Below, piece by piece: positions 37,888-46,553 of a stretch of 64,000 nt of DNA. Under the pieces are notes generated by a model. That model saw nothing but the letters and a program-made list of their open reading frames with translations. It was not told where the DNA came from and made no database searches. Where the stretch lies: positions 37,118 through 101,117 of the forward strand of contig JAKIUN010000004.1 of NCBI GenBank assembly GCA_021647505.1. Direction: 5' to 3'. This DNA comes from Gammaproteobacteria bacterium. Its GTDB lineage: Bacteria > Pseudomonadota > Gammaproteobacteria > SZUA-152. The position numbers and the translations under genes are program-made. Within the stretch, counting starts at the first letter, position 1; each line of letters begins with the position of its first letter.

Positions 37888-39681
37888 ATGAAACAAGAAA
37901 ATATTATCTTTAGGCTTTTATTGACCGGACTTGTATCAGGATTATTAATGTCATGCGATGGCGAAAGTGACAATGGCGGGGAAGGTGATATCAATCAGGA
38001 ACCAACGATCACTGGCACTCCTGCTAACAGCGTCGATGAAGGCGCCAGCTACAGCTTTACTCCGACGGCCTCCGACAGTGATGGTGATGCACTCACATTC
38101 TCAGTCATCAACAAGCCGTCTTGGGCCAGCTTTAATAACCAGACGGGTATTCTCGACGGCACACCCGGCCCGGACGATGCGGATGATTATCGCAACATTA
38201 TCATCAGCGTCAGCGACGGCACCGCCTCAGCCCAGCTGTCCGCCTTTACAATCTCGGTCGCCGATGTCAGCCAGGCACTTGTGGTTGGCACACACAGCCC
38301 CACCTCCCAGGCAGCGGGTACACCACTGCACAGCAAGATTACCATCACCTTTAATGCCCCACTGGATTCAGCAACGGTGACAGACACTTCGATTACACTG
38401 CAAGGAACAAGCAACACAGTCATTTCCGCCGCACTGAGCACGGATAATCAAACCATTACCATTGACCCAGCCAGTGATCTTGAACCACTCACGACCTACG
38501 CCGTCACCGTCACCACTGCCGTTACCAGTACAAATGGGGAGGCATTGGATAGCGATTATTCCTGGAGCTTCACCACCCTGGCAGGCTCACCCATCCCGGA
38601 AATTGCACAATGGGAAGCGAACATGCTGGCAGCAGGTGAACGATGGGGACAGTTTCTGAGCGATCTGAACCCGGCCCTGGGCACCTATAACGAGATGAAC
38701 ACAAATTATTATGATGGACAGAGAGTGTATTTCCAGATCGCCGATTATACCGGCCAGGAAGAACCATGGAATACCTATGCCCAGGAGGCAGAGCGTATCT
38801 ATATGAACTATTTGGTGCCGCATGATTTTAGCATGCCGGGCTACCGACGCTTTGCAGAAGGTATCTACATGGATTATGTCCGCACCGGCGATAGCTTTGC
38901 CTACGAGAATATTGTCAAAATCCGTGATAACCCCGCATTTTCAAACGCGGGTACCCGGCGAATCTCTGTTCCAGCATGGTACAGAGAGCGCAGTTCACGA
39001 GAGATTGCTTATTCGCTGGAAGCCCATATCTTTGCTGAACGCGTCGATCACCCACGAGATGAAGCCGACGTAGCCCGCTATGTGACCATGGCGTTGAACC
39101 ATATCAACGAGTGGATTACCGGTGAATTTAGTGATCCCGACAGGCATCGCCGCGCACCGTTTATGTTTGGCCTTACCGCCGAGGCATTGATCATGTTCTA
39201 TGAATGGGAGCTGGATAATGGCCGCGACCCCACGGCCCTTTACAACCATGCCTCCGTACCCACGGAGTTTGTCCCCACCCTGACGATTCCGGAAGCCCTC
39301 AAGGCAATGGCGGATTATCTATACGATGAGGCCGTCGTGGAATCCGGCGATAACATAGGGAAGCCTATGTGGGTGGCCGATCTTGGCGGCACCCGAGGCA
39401 ACTGGAATGATCTGGGGGGAACTGGCTATGCCGCCTTTCGTTACGAGGATATCAAGGGAGGAGCACCCGCTCCAGATTTGAATTTGATGATTGCACCGAT
39501 TTATGCCTGGCTGTTCCAGTATTATGGTGAGATGAAGCACATCACGATTGCGGATCAGTTGTTTATCGGTGGTGTTAATCTCTCCAACGTCAACAGGAAT
39601 ACCAAGATTTTCAATCAGAATTACCGCTGGAGTTTTAACTATATCAAATGGCGCAATGAAGGTTTTGCCAAGTGGAATTAA
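37888..39681 (+). CDS. Ig-module lipoprotein B with a large unknown C-terminal domain
   Basis: The protein has 597 residues. The ATG at 37888 follows AGG and gives a lipoprotein signal with 'LMSC'; the ORF start at 37822 adds spacer residues. Residues ~35–230 repeat the He_PIG and Big_5 modules of lipoprotein A ('WASFNNQTGILDGTPG', 'ITITFNAPLDSATVTDTSI'). The remaining ~365 residues are mostly helical, with many Tyr/Trp and short helix-turn repeats, and could be an alpha/alpha-toroid catalytic domain of a polysaccharide enzyme. That is an inference from composition only. Confidence 0.68.
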   Translation: MKQENIIFRLLLTGLVSGLLMSCDGESDNGGEGDINQEPTITGTPANSVDEGASYSFTPTASDSDGDALTFSVINKPSWASFNNQTGILDGTPGPDDADDYRNIIISVSDGTASAQLSAFTISVADVSQALVVGTHSPTSQAAGTPLHSKITITFNAPLDSATVTDTSITLQGTSNTVISAALSTDNQTITIDPASDLEPLTTYAVTVTTAVTSTNGEALDSDYSWSFTTLAGSPIPEIAQWEANMLAAGERWGQFLSDLNPALGTYNEMNTNYYDGQRVYFQIADYTGQEEPWNTYAQEAERIYMNYLVPHDFSMPGYRRFAEGIYMDYVRTGDSFAYENIVKIRDNPAFSNAGTRRISVPAWYRERSSREIAYSLEAHIFAERVDHPRDEADVARYVTMALNHINEWITGEFSDPDRHRRAPFMFGLTAEALIMFYEWELDNGRDPTALYNHASVPTEFVPTLTIPEALKAMADYLYDEAVVESGDNIGKPMWVADLGGTRGNWNDLGGTGYAAFRYEDIKGGAPAPDLNLMIAPIYAWLFQYYGEMKHITIADQLFIGGVNLSNVNRNTKIFNQNYRWSFNYIKWRNEGFAKWN

Positions 39682-39778
39682 TCCTGGATTCCACTTCATT
39701 CCATCCAGGCTACTTTTCTTTGCAGCCTTTCTGGTAAACGATAAACCGAAGAAGGAGTTTGCGGTATTTGGAAAAACC

Positions 39779-39806
39779 ATCGCGGGCATGGCCCGCTCCT
39801 ACGGGG
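39779..39806. repeat. REP-like element
   Basis: ATCGCGGGCATGGCCCGCTC followed by CTACGGGG; the core GCGGGCATGGCCCGC forms a hairpin. It is the same family as the pair at 50.7 kb. It lies between two convergent genes and overlaps the last bases of the thioredoxin-like gene. Confidence 0.65.
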
Positions 39807-40329
39807 TTTTACTCTGGCGTAACAGTACACGTGCCACATCAATGGCCTGATCCAGGTAGGCGGGGTAAAAATCCGGTGAGGTGTAGCCAACGATCTTGGG
39901 CACCAGTTCGCGGCCGTCGCCATCCAGCAGATAGAGGGTGGGCACCATGCCAACCCTCTTCTGTCGGGCCAACTCGTCGGCACTGATTTCCCGCCCCTGG
40001 AAATCACGTAGACTGTCCGGTGTCTCCAGCATGATCTTGCGCAGCAGCACCCGACGCGGGTCGTCACCAGCCAACGTCATCGGCCCCAGTACCTCGGCCT
40101 CCAGTCGCTCACAAAAATGACAGTCTTCACTGGCAAACATCAACAGGATCGGCACACCGGCCTCGCGCACCATGCGGCCCAGTGCCTGCAAGTCGTTGAC
40201 TTCCGTCAGCACCGTGTGGGGACCATTCCCCGCCCTATCGTCTTCATTGGCCAGAGCCGGCCCGGAAAACAGACAAAGCAGCGCCAGTACGGGCCATCGT
40301 TGGGTGATAAAACTCTGTAATCTGATCAT
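39799..40329 (-). CDS. Periplasmic thioredoxin-like protein
   Basis: The protein has 176 residues with a signal peptide ending 'GPALA'. The thioredoxin fold contains the redox motif CHFC in 'LMFASEDCHFCERLEAEVL' and the cis-Pro 'VGMVPTLYLLDGDGREL'. It resembles SoxW/DsbD-gamma-like reductants that deliver electrons to periplasmic partners. No sox or cytochrome maturation genes are adjacent, so the partner is unknown. Confidence 0.8.
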   Translation of the reverse strand: MIRLQSFITQRWPVLALLCLFSGPALANEDDRAGNGPHTVLTEVNDLQALGRMVREAGVPILLMFASEDCHFCERLEAEVLGPMTLAGDDPRRVLLRKIMLETPDSLRDFQGREISADELARQKRVGMVPTLYLLDGDGRELVPKIVGYTSPDFYPAYLDQAIDVARVLLRQSKTP

Positions 40330-40420
40330 CTACCGCTATCCGTTTACCACTCGGCCATCACCCACTTCATCGGCCTTCAGGGCACTTCTATTAATTGCTT
40401 GTCGCCTCTGAGCCTGGGGT

Positions 40421-40677
40421 TCACCCCAGCAACATCCACAGACCCAGCAGGGCGAGGCACAGGGCAAACACCCGCTTCAGCGCCGGCCCCGACAGGTTGT
40501 GCGCCAAACGCGCACCCAGCGGGGCGAACATCACACTGGCGACCACCACGCCGAGCAGGGCCGGCAGATAAACGAATCCCAGCGCCGCTGGCGGCAGTCC
40601 TTCTGCATTCCAGCCTATGAGCACATAGGTAAAGCTGCCGGCCAGGGCGATAAGTACATCAACAGGGCCGTCATTTA
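40421..40677 (-). pseudogene. C-terminal fragment of a TauE/SafE permease
   Basis: About 84 residues match the end of a TauE/SafE sulfite-exporter-type permease: 'LIALAGSFTYVLIGW', 'LPPAALGFVYLPALLGVV', 'FAPLGARLAHNLSGPALKRV'. Intact members have about 260–270 residues. The upstream two thirds are missing: the frame runs directly into the 3' end of the GGDEF/EAL gene, where it is only a shadow. No start codon with a ribosome site is present. A deletion joining the two genes is the simplest explanation. Confidence 0.8.
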
Positions 40678-43600
40678 TCTCCTGTTTCCGGCACCAGGGG
40701 TTCCGGGTTGGCAATAAAGTAGCCCTGAGCGTAGTCGACACCAATTTCATCCAGTGCCTCCAGCACACCCAGGCGGGTGACAAACTCGGCGACAGTCTGG
40801 ATGCCCATCAGGTGGCCGATTTCGTTGATGGCCACCACCATGGCCCGGTCGACGGGATTGCGATCCATGTCCTTGACGAAGCTGCCATCTATTTTCAGAT
40901 AGTCCACGGGCAGGTTCTTGAGGTAACTGAAGGAACTCAGGCCGCTGCCGAAGTCGTCCAGGGCGAAGTGGCAACCCATGCGTTTGAGTTCACTGATCAG
41001 GCCCACGGCACGGCTCAGGTTAGTGATAGCGGTGGTCTCGGTCACTTCGAAACACAACCACGCCGGCGGCACACCGCTGGCCAGCACTGCGGTGGTGACA
41101 AAGGCCGGGAAGTCCTCATCACACAGGGACTGACCGGACAGGTTGATGGACAGATTCATCACTCCACCCTGCGCTCGCAGGGCACGCAGGAAGGCCAGCA
41201 CCTGTCTCACCACCCAGCGATCAATCTGCGGCATCAGGTGGTAGCGCTCTGCGGCAGGCAGAAAGCTGCTGGGCGCAACCACTCCCCCCCCCTCGGTACG
41301 CAAGCGCAGCAGAATCTCGCTGTGTGGCGTATCATCCCCTGCCGGGGGGATCCCCTTCATGGGCCGGATGGCCTGCTGATACAGTACGAAGTCGTCGTTT
41401 TCCAGGGCCTGGCGGATGATTTGCAGCCACTGCATCTCGCCCTTCTGATGCAACAGGATCAGATTGTCCGGTTCGAAGACGTGCAACCGGTTGCGGCCCT
41501 GATCTTTGGCCATGTAGCAGGCGGAATCGGCGGCGTTGAGGACGTCGGTGATACTGCCACTCTGCGCACTGATGGGCGCCAGGCCAATACTGACCCCCAC
41601 ATCGAAGGCCTTATCGGCCCAGACGAAACGGAACTCGGACACCATCTGTAATAGCGTATTCACCACCGCGCGCGCCTGTGCCAGGTGGCAACTCTCCAGC
41701 AACAGGCCAAACTCGTCACCACCCAAACGGGCAAGGGTATCGGCCTCGCGGATTGAAGCCCGCATACGCGTGGCCAGTTGCTTCAGCAGCTCATCACCAG
41801 CCACATGGCCACAGGTATCATTGACCACCTTGAAGCGATCCAGATCCATGTAGCACAGAACATGCTCGATATTCTCATGCCGGGCGCTCTCCAACGCCAG
41901 TTCCAGGCGTGCTTCGAACTCATGCCGGTTGAGCAAGCCGGTAAGGGAATCATGGCTGGCCTGATAAGACAGGCGATGGCTGAGTGAGGTCAGTTCGGTG
42001 GTGTCATGAAATACCAGCACCACGCCCAGGGCCTGCTGATCCGCGCCCCGGATCGCCGAGACACGCACCTCCACCGCGAACTCCCTGTCGCCTTCGCGGC
42101 TCAGCAGATCCAGCGGGCCAGGCAAGGAAAAGCTGTCGCCCGAAGCCAGACAACGCGCCACTGGATCCGCCACGGGCCGATCACTGCCTTCATTAATCAA
42201 GCGCAACACGGTTGCCAGCGGCTGCCCCATGGCTTCCTCACGGATCCAGCCAGTGAGTTTTTCGGCCACGCCATTGAGGTAGTCCACCCGTCCTTCGGTA
42301 TCCGTCGTCACCACACCATCGGCAATGGACTGCAGCGTCGCACGGGCAAACTCGTCGGCCTTGTGAAACTGGGCCTCGGCCTCGCGGCGGCGCGCTTGCA
42401 GCTGTAGGGTATGCACCACACTGGCCGCCTCCCGCGCCAGCACATCAATCAGCGCACAGTCCTCTGTGCTGTAGTGACGCCCCGGTCGCTGATCGGCACT
42501 CATGAGGATGCCGATGACCTTATCCTCGACACGCAGGGGGGCGGCGATGGCCGCACAGATATTGAACTTCGCAACCATATCCGGACTAACTCGCGGATCG
42601 CTGTGCACATCGTCGATGGCTACCAGCCTTCCCTGGCGAAAGACGAAAACGGCCAGTGAGGTGGCATCCAGCGGAATCCGATGGTGCCCCTGTGATCGAT
42701 AGGGAACACCGGTCTGCGCCACCCCGACCAACTCCTGCGCTGCTTCATCGAACAGCAGCAGAAAGGCGATATCGGCACGCAAGGCCTCCTGGCAGAGCGC
42801 CACCACCTGTTCAAAAGCCTTTCCCGACGCGGATTCCACATCCCGATCCGCCAGAATCAGGCTGCCCACTTGCAGCGCCTTGCCGTGAAAGTGCAGCCGT
42901 TCCAGCAAATCCTGATAACGCCCGGCCAGCACGCCCAGTTCGTCGGTGGATGACGGTCGGATCGAGGGACGTCGGTCGAGTAGGGCTGGCGCATTTTCCA
43001 CCACCGCCTCCAGTGGCTGCAGCGACTGCCCCAGGCTGCGGGCAAATATCAGCGCACCCAACACCGCCAGCAGCTGCAACAGGCCCCAGACAAACAGCGT
43101 CTCCATACTGAAATAGCCCGTACGCGTCCAGTAGTACTGCACCAGCAGGGTCTCCATCAGCAACGGCATCAGCGCCCCCACCATGAACACCTTGGTACGA
43201 ATAGAAAATACCGGACGCGGCTGGCGCAGGCCACTCAGGGCACGGCCAAACAGATCAAAGATGGCAAAGAAGACCGGCAGACCAACGATGATGGAAACGA
43301 TCAGCGCCACCAAGTGAATGCGCAACCAGTCTCCGGACGTGGCCACGAACTGCGTGGCCATCTCGGCGCTGATGATAACCGAGGCCGGAGCCAACAGCAG
43401 ATAAAACAGAAACACCCCCCAGAAGTGACGGGGAAAGGCCCGCACCCGGGCCAGCGCGGCGGCGGCGGCCGGCTCGCCGGGCTGTATCAGCCAATCTGCC
43501 ACTGGGCGCACAAAGCGGCTGAAATACCACTGCGAAAGCAGCAGCCAGCCCAATACGAAACCCAGCTCCAGTGGCGTGACCAGCAGTTGCAGGATCTGCG

Positions 43601-43694
43601 GCGGCGAAAACATGCCGATGAGCAGCAGAAAAGACATGCCGAACAGCGGTGGAATCAGCCATGCCAGCAGGATCAGCAGACGGAAACGCCGCAT
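40671..43694 (-). CDS. Membrane GAF-PAS-GGDEF-EAL protein (c-di-GMP turnover)
   Basis: The protein has 1007 residues. It has about six N-terminal membrane helices, a HAMP-like segment near 270–320, a GAF domain, a PAS domain ('SIADGVVTTDTEGRVDYLNG'), a GGDEF domain with intact 'RLGGDEFGLLLES', and an EAL domain. The EAL signature reads 'SEILLRL' (EIL), while 'DDFGSG' and 'YLKIDGSFV' are intact, so both cyclase and phosphodiesterase activity are possible. The ORF to 43994 overlaps the dehydrogenase gene; the ATG at 43694 gives a proper first helix. Its last bases abut the TauE fragment. Confidence 0.9.
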   Translation of the reverse strand: MRRFRLLILLAWLIPPLFGMSFLLLIGMFSPPQILQLLVTPLELGFVLGWLLLSQWYFSRFVRPVADWLIQPGEPAAAAALARVRAFPRHFWGVFLFYLLLAPASVIISAEMATQFVATSGDWLRIHLVALIVSIIVGLPVFFAIFDLFGRALSGLRQPRPVFSIRTKVFMVGALMPLLMETLLVQYYWTRTGYFSMETLFVWGLLQLLAVLGALIFARSLGQSLQPLEAVVENAPALLDRRPSIRPSSTDELGVLAGRYQDLLERLHFHGKALQVGSLILADRDVESASGKAFEQVVALCQEALRADIAFLLLFDEAAQELVGVAQTGVPYRSQGHHRIPLDATSLAVFVFRQGRLVAIDDVHSDPRVSPDMVAKFNICAAIAAPLRVEDKVIGILMSADQRPGRHYSTEDCALIDVLAREAASVVHTLQLQARRREAEAQFHKADEFARATLQSIADGVVTTDTEGRVDYLNGVAEKLTGWIREEAMGQPLATVLRLINEGSDRPVADPVARCLASGDSFSLPGPLDLLSREGDREFAVEVRVSAIRGADQQALGVVLVFHDTTELTSLSHRLSYQASHDSLTGLLNRHEFEARLELALESARHENIEHVLCYMDLDRFKVVNDTCGHVAGDELLKQLATRMRASIREADTLARLGGDEFGLLLESCHLAQARAVVNTLLQMVSEFRFVWADKAFDVGVSIGLAPISAQSGSITDVLNAADSACYMAKDQGRNRLHVFEPDNLILLHQKGEMQWLQIIRQALENDDFVLYQQAIRPMKGIPPAGDDTPHSEILLRLRTEGGGVVAPSSFLPAAERYHLMPQIDRWVVRQVLAFLRALRAQGGVMNLSINLSGQSLCDEDFPAFVTTAVLASGVPPAWLCFEVTETTAITNLSRAVGLISELKRMGCHFALDDFGSGLSSFSYLKNLPVDYLKIDGSFVKDMDRNPVDRAMVVAINEIGHLMGIQTVAEFVTRLGVLEALDEIGVDYAQGYFIANPEPLVPETGDK

Positions 43695-43734
43695 GAAATC
43701 GGCGCCGGAAAGAGGACACGCCGCAGACACCCGC

Positions 43735-45099
43735 TCAGCGCACCCAAATCGTCTTGGCGTTGACGAACTCACGGATACCGTGCAACGACAGCTCGCGTCC
43801 ATAGCCCGAGGCCTTGACGCCGCCAAAGGGCAGGCGCGGGTCGCTCTTGACCATGCCGTTGACGAAGGCCACACCGGACTGCAGACGGCGCGCAAACCGC
43901 TCACCACGCGCCGTGTCTGCGCTCCACACGCTGCCACCGAGACCGAAACGCGAGCCGTTCGCCACCGCCAGCGCCTCGGCCTCATCGGCGACACGGATCA
44001 CCGCCGCCACCGGGCCGAACAGCTCCTCATCGAAGGCCGGCATACCCGCCGTCACACGATCAAGGATGGTGGCCTGATACCACCAGCCGGGGCCCTCCAC
44101 GGGCGCACCGCCGGTTACCAGCTGTGCACCGGCGGCGATGCTATCGAGCACTTGCCGGTGCAGCTCGTCGCGCAGGTCGAGCCGCGCCATGGGCGCAAAG
44201 GTCGTGGCCTCATCACGTGGATCACCAGAACGCAACACCTCCACCGCCGCGCGGAAACGCGTCACGAACACATCGGCAATAGCATCCACGACGATAAAAC
44301 GCTTGGCGGCGATACAGCTCTGGCCGCTGTTAATGAAACGCGAACTCAGCGCCTGTGGCACTGTGAGGTCGAGATCGGCGTCCTCCAGCACCACAAAGGC
44401 ATCGGAGCCGCCCAACTCCAGCACACTTTTTTTCAGATGCTCGCCCGCACACGCCGCCACCTGGCGCCCGGCCGACTCACTGCCAGTGAGAGTCACGGCA
44501 TGCACGCGTGGATCGCGGATCACCTCCGCCACCTGGCGGGCATCAATCATTAAGGTGCGGAACACGTTGTCGGCAAAGCCTGCCTCGCGGATCACGGACT
44601 CGATGGCGAGCGCGCACTGGGGTACATTGGAGGCATGCTTGAGCAAACCACTATTGCCCGCCATCAGCGCCGGAATCGCAAAGCGAAACACCTGCCAGAG
44701 GGGAAAATTCCAGGGCATCACCGCCAATACCGTGCCCAACGGCTGATAGGCGACGTAACTCTTACCGGCGTCGCTGGTGATGGGTTCGTCGGCGAGAAAG
44801 CGTGGCGCGTGTTCGGCGTAGTAGTCGCAGCCCAAGGCGCATTTCTCCACCTCGGCGCGGGCCTCGCCGGTCAGCTTGCCCATCTCCAGGGTCATCAGCG
44901 CCGCCAGCTCGTCACGGCGGCCGCGCAGTATTTCACCCAACCGGCGCATCAGGGCGCTGCGCCCGGCCATCGCCGTCGCCGACCAGGCCGGGTGTGCAGC
45001 GTCCACGGCAGCCAACGCCGCGTCGAGCTGCTCCGCATCCCAACTGGCAAACTGTTCTCCCGCCTCGCCGGTGGCGGGGTTGATACTCCGATAGGCCAC
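43735..45099 (-). CDS. NAD(P)-dependent succinate-semialdehyde dehydrogenase-like aldehyde dehydrogenase
   Basis: The protein has 454 residues and an aldehyde dehydrogenase fold. It has 'MPWNFPLWQVFRFAIPAL' for cofactor entry, catalytic Glu in 'LELGGSD' and catalytic Cys in 'NSGQSCIAAKRF'. The short form and the 'INPATGE' start fit the Sad/GabD-like group that oxidises succinate semialdehyde. The exact substrate is not certain. It stands alone upstream of the GGDEF/EAL gene. Confidence 0.87.
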   Translation of the reverse strand: MAYRSINPATGEAGEQFASWDAEQLDAALAAVDAAHPAWSATAMAGRSALMRRLGEILRGRRDELAALMTLEMGKLTGEARAEVEKCALGCDYYAEHAPRFLADEPITSDAGKSYVAYQPLGTVLAVMPWNFPLWQVFRFAIPALMAGNSGLLKHASNVPQCALAIESVIREAGFADNVFRTLMIDARQVAEVIRDPRVHAVTLTGSESAGRQVAACAGEHLKKSVLELGGSDAFVVLEDADLDLTVPQALSSRFINSGQSCIAAKRFIVVDAIADVFVTRFRAAVEVLRSGDPRDEATTFAPMARLDLRDELHRQVLDSIAAGAQLVTGGAPVEGPGWWYQATILDRVTAGMPAFDEELFGPVAAVIRVADEAEALAVANGSRFGLGGSVWSADTARGERFARRLQSGVAFVNGMVKSDPRLPFGGVKASGYGRELSLHGIREFVNAKTIWVR

Positions 45100-45222
45100 G
45101 CTGTTCTCCCGTCTTCAGCATTGAGCCCCGGAGTATACCGTGCACGACACGGCTTGACCGACCCGCATTGGGATAACAAAATCCACTGACACACCAAAAA
45201 TCACCCCAAGAGGCACGCACGC

Positions 45223-46176
45223 ATGAATAAACAACAGATCTGTATCATCGGTGGCAGCGGTTTCGTCGGCCTGCACCTGTGTGCGCACCTGGTGAAGCAG
45301 GGCTACCGGATACGCGTACTGACGCGCAATGCCGAGGCGGCAAAAAACATCCGCGTGCTACCCGGCGTCGAGCTGCGGCAGGCCGATGTCCACGACCCGG
45401 CGGCACTGGCGGCACAATTTCGGGGCCAGGCGGCGGTGATCAACCTGGTCGGTATCCTCAACGAGCGCCGCCAAGGCGGCTTCCAGGCCGCGCACGTCGA
45501 GCTGCCGCGCCGCATCGTTGCCGCCTGCCAGACCGCAGGGGTACGCCGCTTGCTGCATATGAGCGCCCTCAAGGCCGACTTGCCGGATCCACCCAGCGAA
45601 TATCTGCGCAGCAAGGGCGAGGGAGAAAGGCTGGTGCTGGCGGCGCAAGACCTGGACGTGAGCGTATTCCGTCCCTCGGTAATCTTCGGCCCGGAGGACG
45701 ACTTCTTCAACCGCTTCGCCGGCCTGCTGGCCCTGGCCCCCGGCATGTTCCCGCTGGCCTGCGCCGAGGCACGCTTCGCGCCGGTGTATGTGGGCGACGT
45801 GGCCGAGGCCTTCGTGCGCGCCCTAGGCATCAAGGAGACCATCGGCCAGGGCTATGAACTGTGTGGGCCAAGGCCCTATTCACTGCGCGAGATCGTCACT
45901 TACGTCGCGCAACTCAGGGGCTATCGGCGTCACATCATCGGCCTCGGCCCGCGCTTGTCACAGTTGCAGGCCCGGGTGATGGAATTCCTGCCGGGCAAAC
46001 CCTTCACACGCGACAACTACCGCTCCACGCTGTGCGACAGTCTGTGCAAGTCGCACTTTCCCGAGGTCTTCGGCATCACACCGACACCGGTGGAGGCGAT
46101 AGTGCCTGGCTATCTCGGCCCGCGCGAGCATAATCACTATCTCTCGCGTCTGCGCCAACGGGCGCGCCGTGACTGA
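45223..46176 (+). CDS. NDUFA9-like NAD(P)-binding protein (atypical SDR)
   Basis: The protein has 317 residues with a Rossmann start 'ICIIGGSGFVGLHLCAHL'. It has 'INLVGILNE', 'HMSALKAD' and 'YLRSKGEGERLV' (YxxxK), which fits the complex I NDUFA9 subgroup of atypical SDRs. In bacteria these proteins are often involved in quinone or lipid metabolism, but their reaction is not established. AGAGG lies before the ATG. Confidence 0.83.
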   Translation: MNKQQICIIGGSGFVGLHLCAHLVKQGYRIRVLTRNAEAAKNIRVLPGVELRQADVHDPAALAAQFRGQAAVINLVGILNERRQGGFQAAHVELPRRIVAACQTAGVRRLLHMSALKADLPDPPSEYLRSKGEGERLVLAAQDLDVSVFRPSVIFGPEDDFFNRFAGLLALAPGMFPLACAEARFAPVYVGDVAEAFVRALGIKETIGQGYELCGPRPYSLREIVTYVAQLRGYRRHIIGLGPRLSQLQARVMEFLPGKPFTRDNYRSTLCDSLCKSHFPEVFGITPTPVEAIVPGYLGPREHNHYLSRLRQRARRD

Positions 46177-46253
46177 GCCCCGTTGTTTTTTGGGGATGTG
46201 CGTTTGAAGGTGAAGAACGTGCACGTCCCCACACCCACCATTAATCCGGATAA

Positions 46254-46544
46254 TCACTGTTCATAGTTATGCGTAATCTCTTCGCCACGACGGATGTCAC
46301 GCAGCGTGATCACCTCCAGCGTATCGTAATAGGCCGCGTTGGGCCTTTTGCTGTGATTAATGAAACGCAGATCACAGCGCACACGGATGCCTTCGTCTTC
46401 GCTGAGCCATAGCACATAGGCTCCGTCTCTCTTTGCCTTCACCCTCTTGACCACACCAATGACACTGCCCTTGGGGATATCACATCTCGCAAACAGTCCC
46501 TTGCCGTGAATCGGGCTGTTGTCCACATAGACCTGTTTTTTCAT
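46254..46544 (-). CDS. Mini SET-domain protein
   Basis: The protein has 96 residues and consists of a SET fold with little else: 'SPIHGKGLFARCDIPKGSVI' at the start and 'RFINHSKRPNAAYYD' with 'GEEITHNYE' at the end. The NHS and the final Tyr are the SET methyltransferase signatures. SET proteins methylate lysines; short bacterial members have few known targets. It lies 9 bp after the aminopeptidase gene, so the two are co-transcribed. The usual pre-SET and post-SET parts are absent. Confidence 0.83.
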   Translation of the reverse strand: MKKQVYVDNSPIHGKGLFARCDIPKGSVIGVVKRVKAKRDGAYVLWLSEDEGIRVRCDLRFINHSKRPNAAYYDTLEVITLRDIRRGEEITHNYEQ

Positions 46545-46553
46545 TTTCGATCC

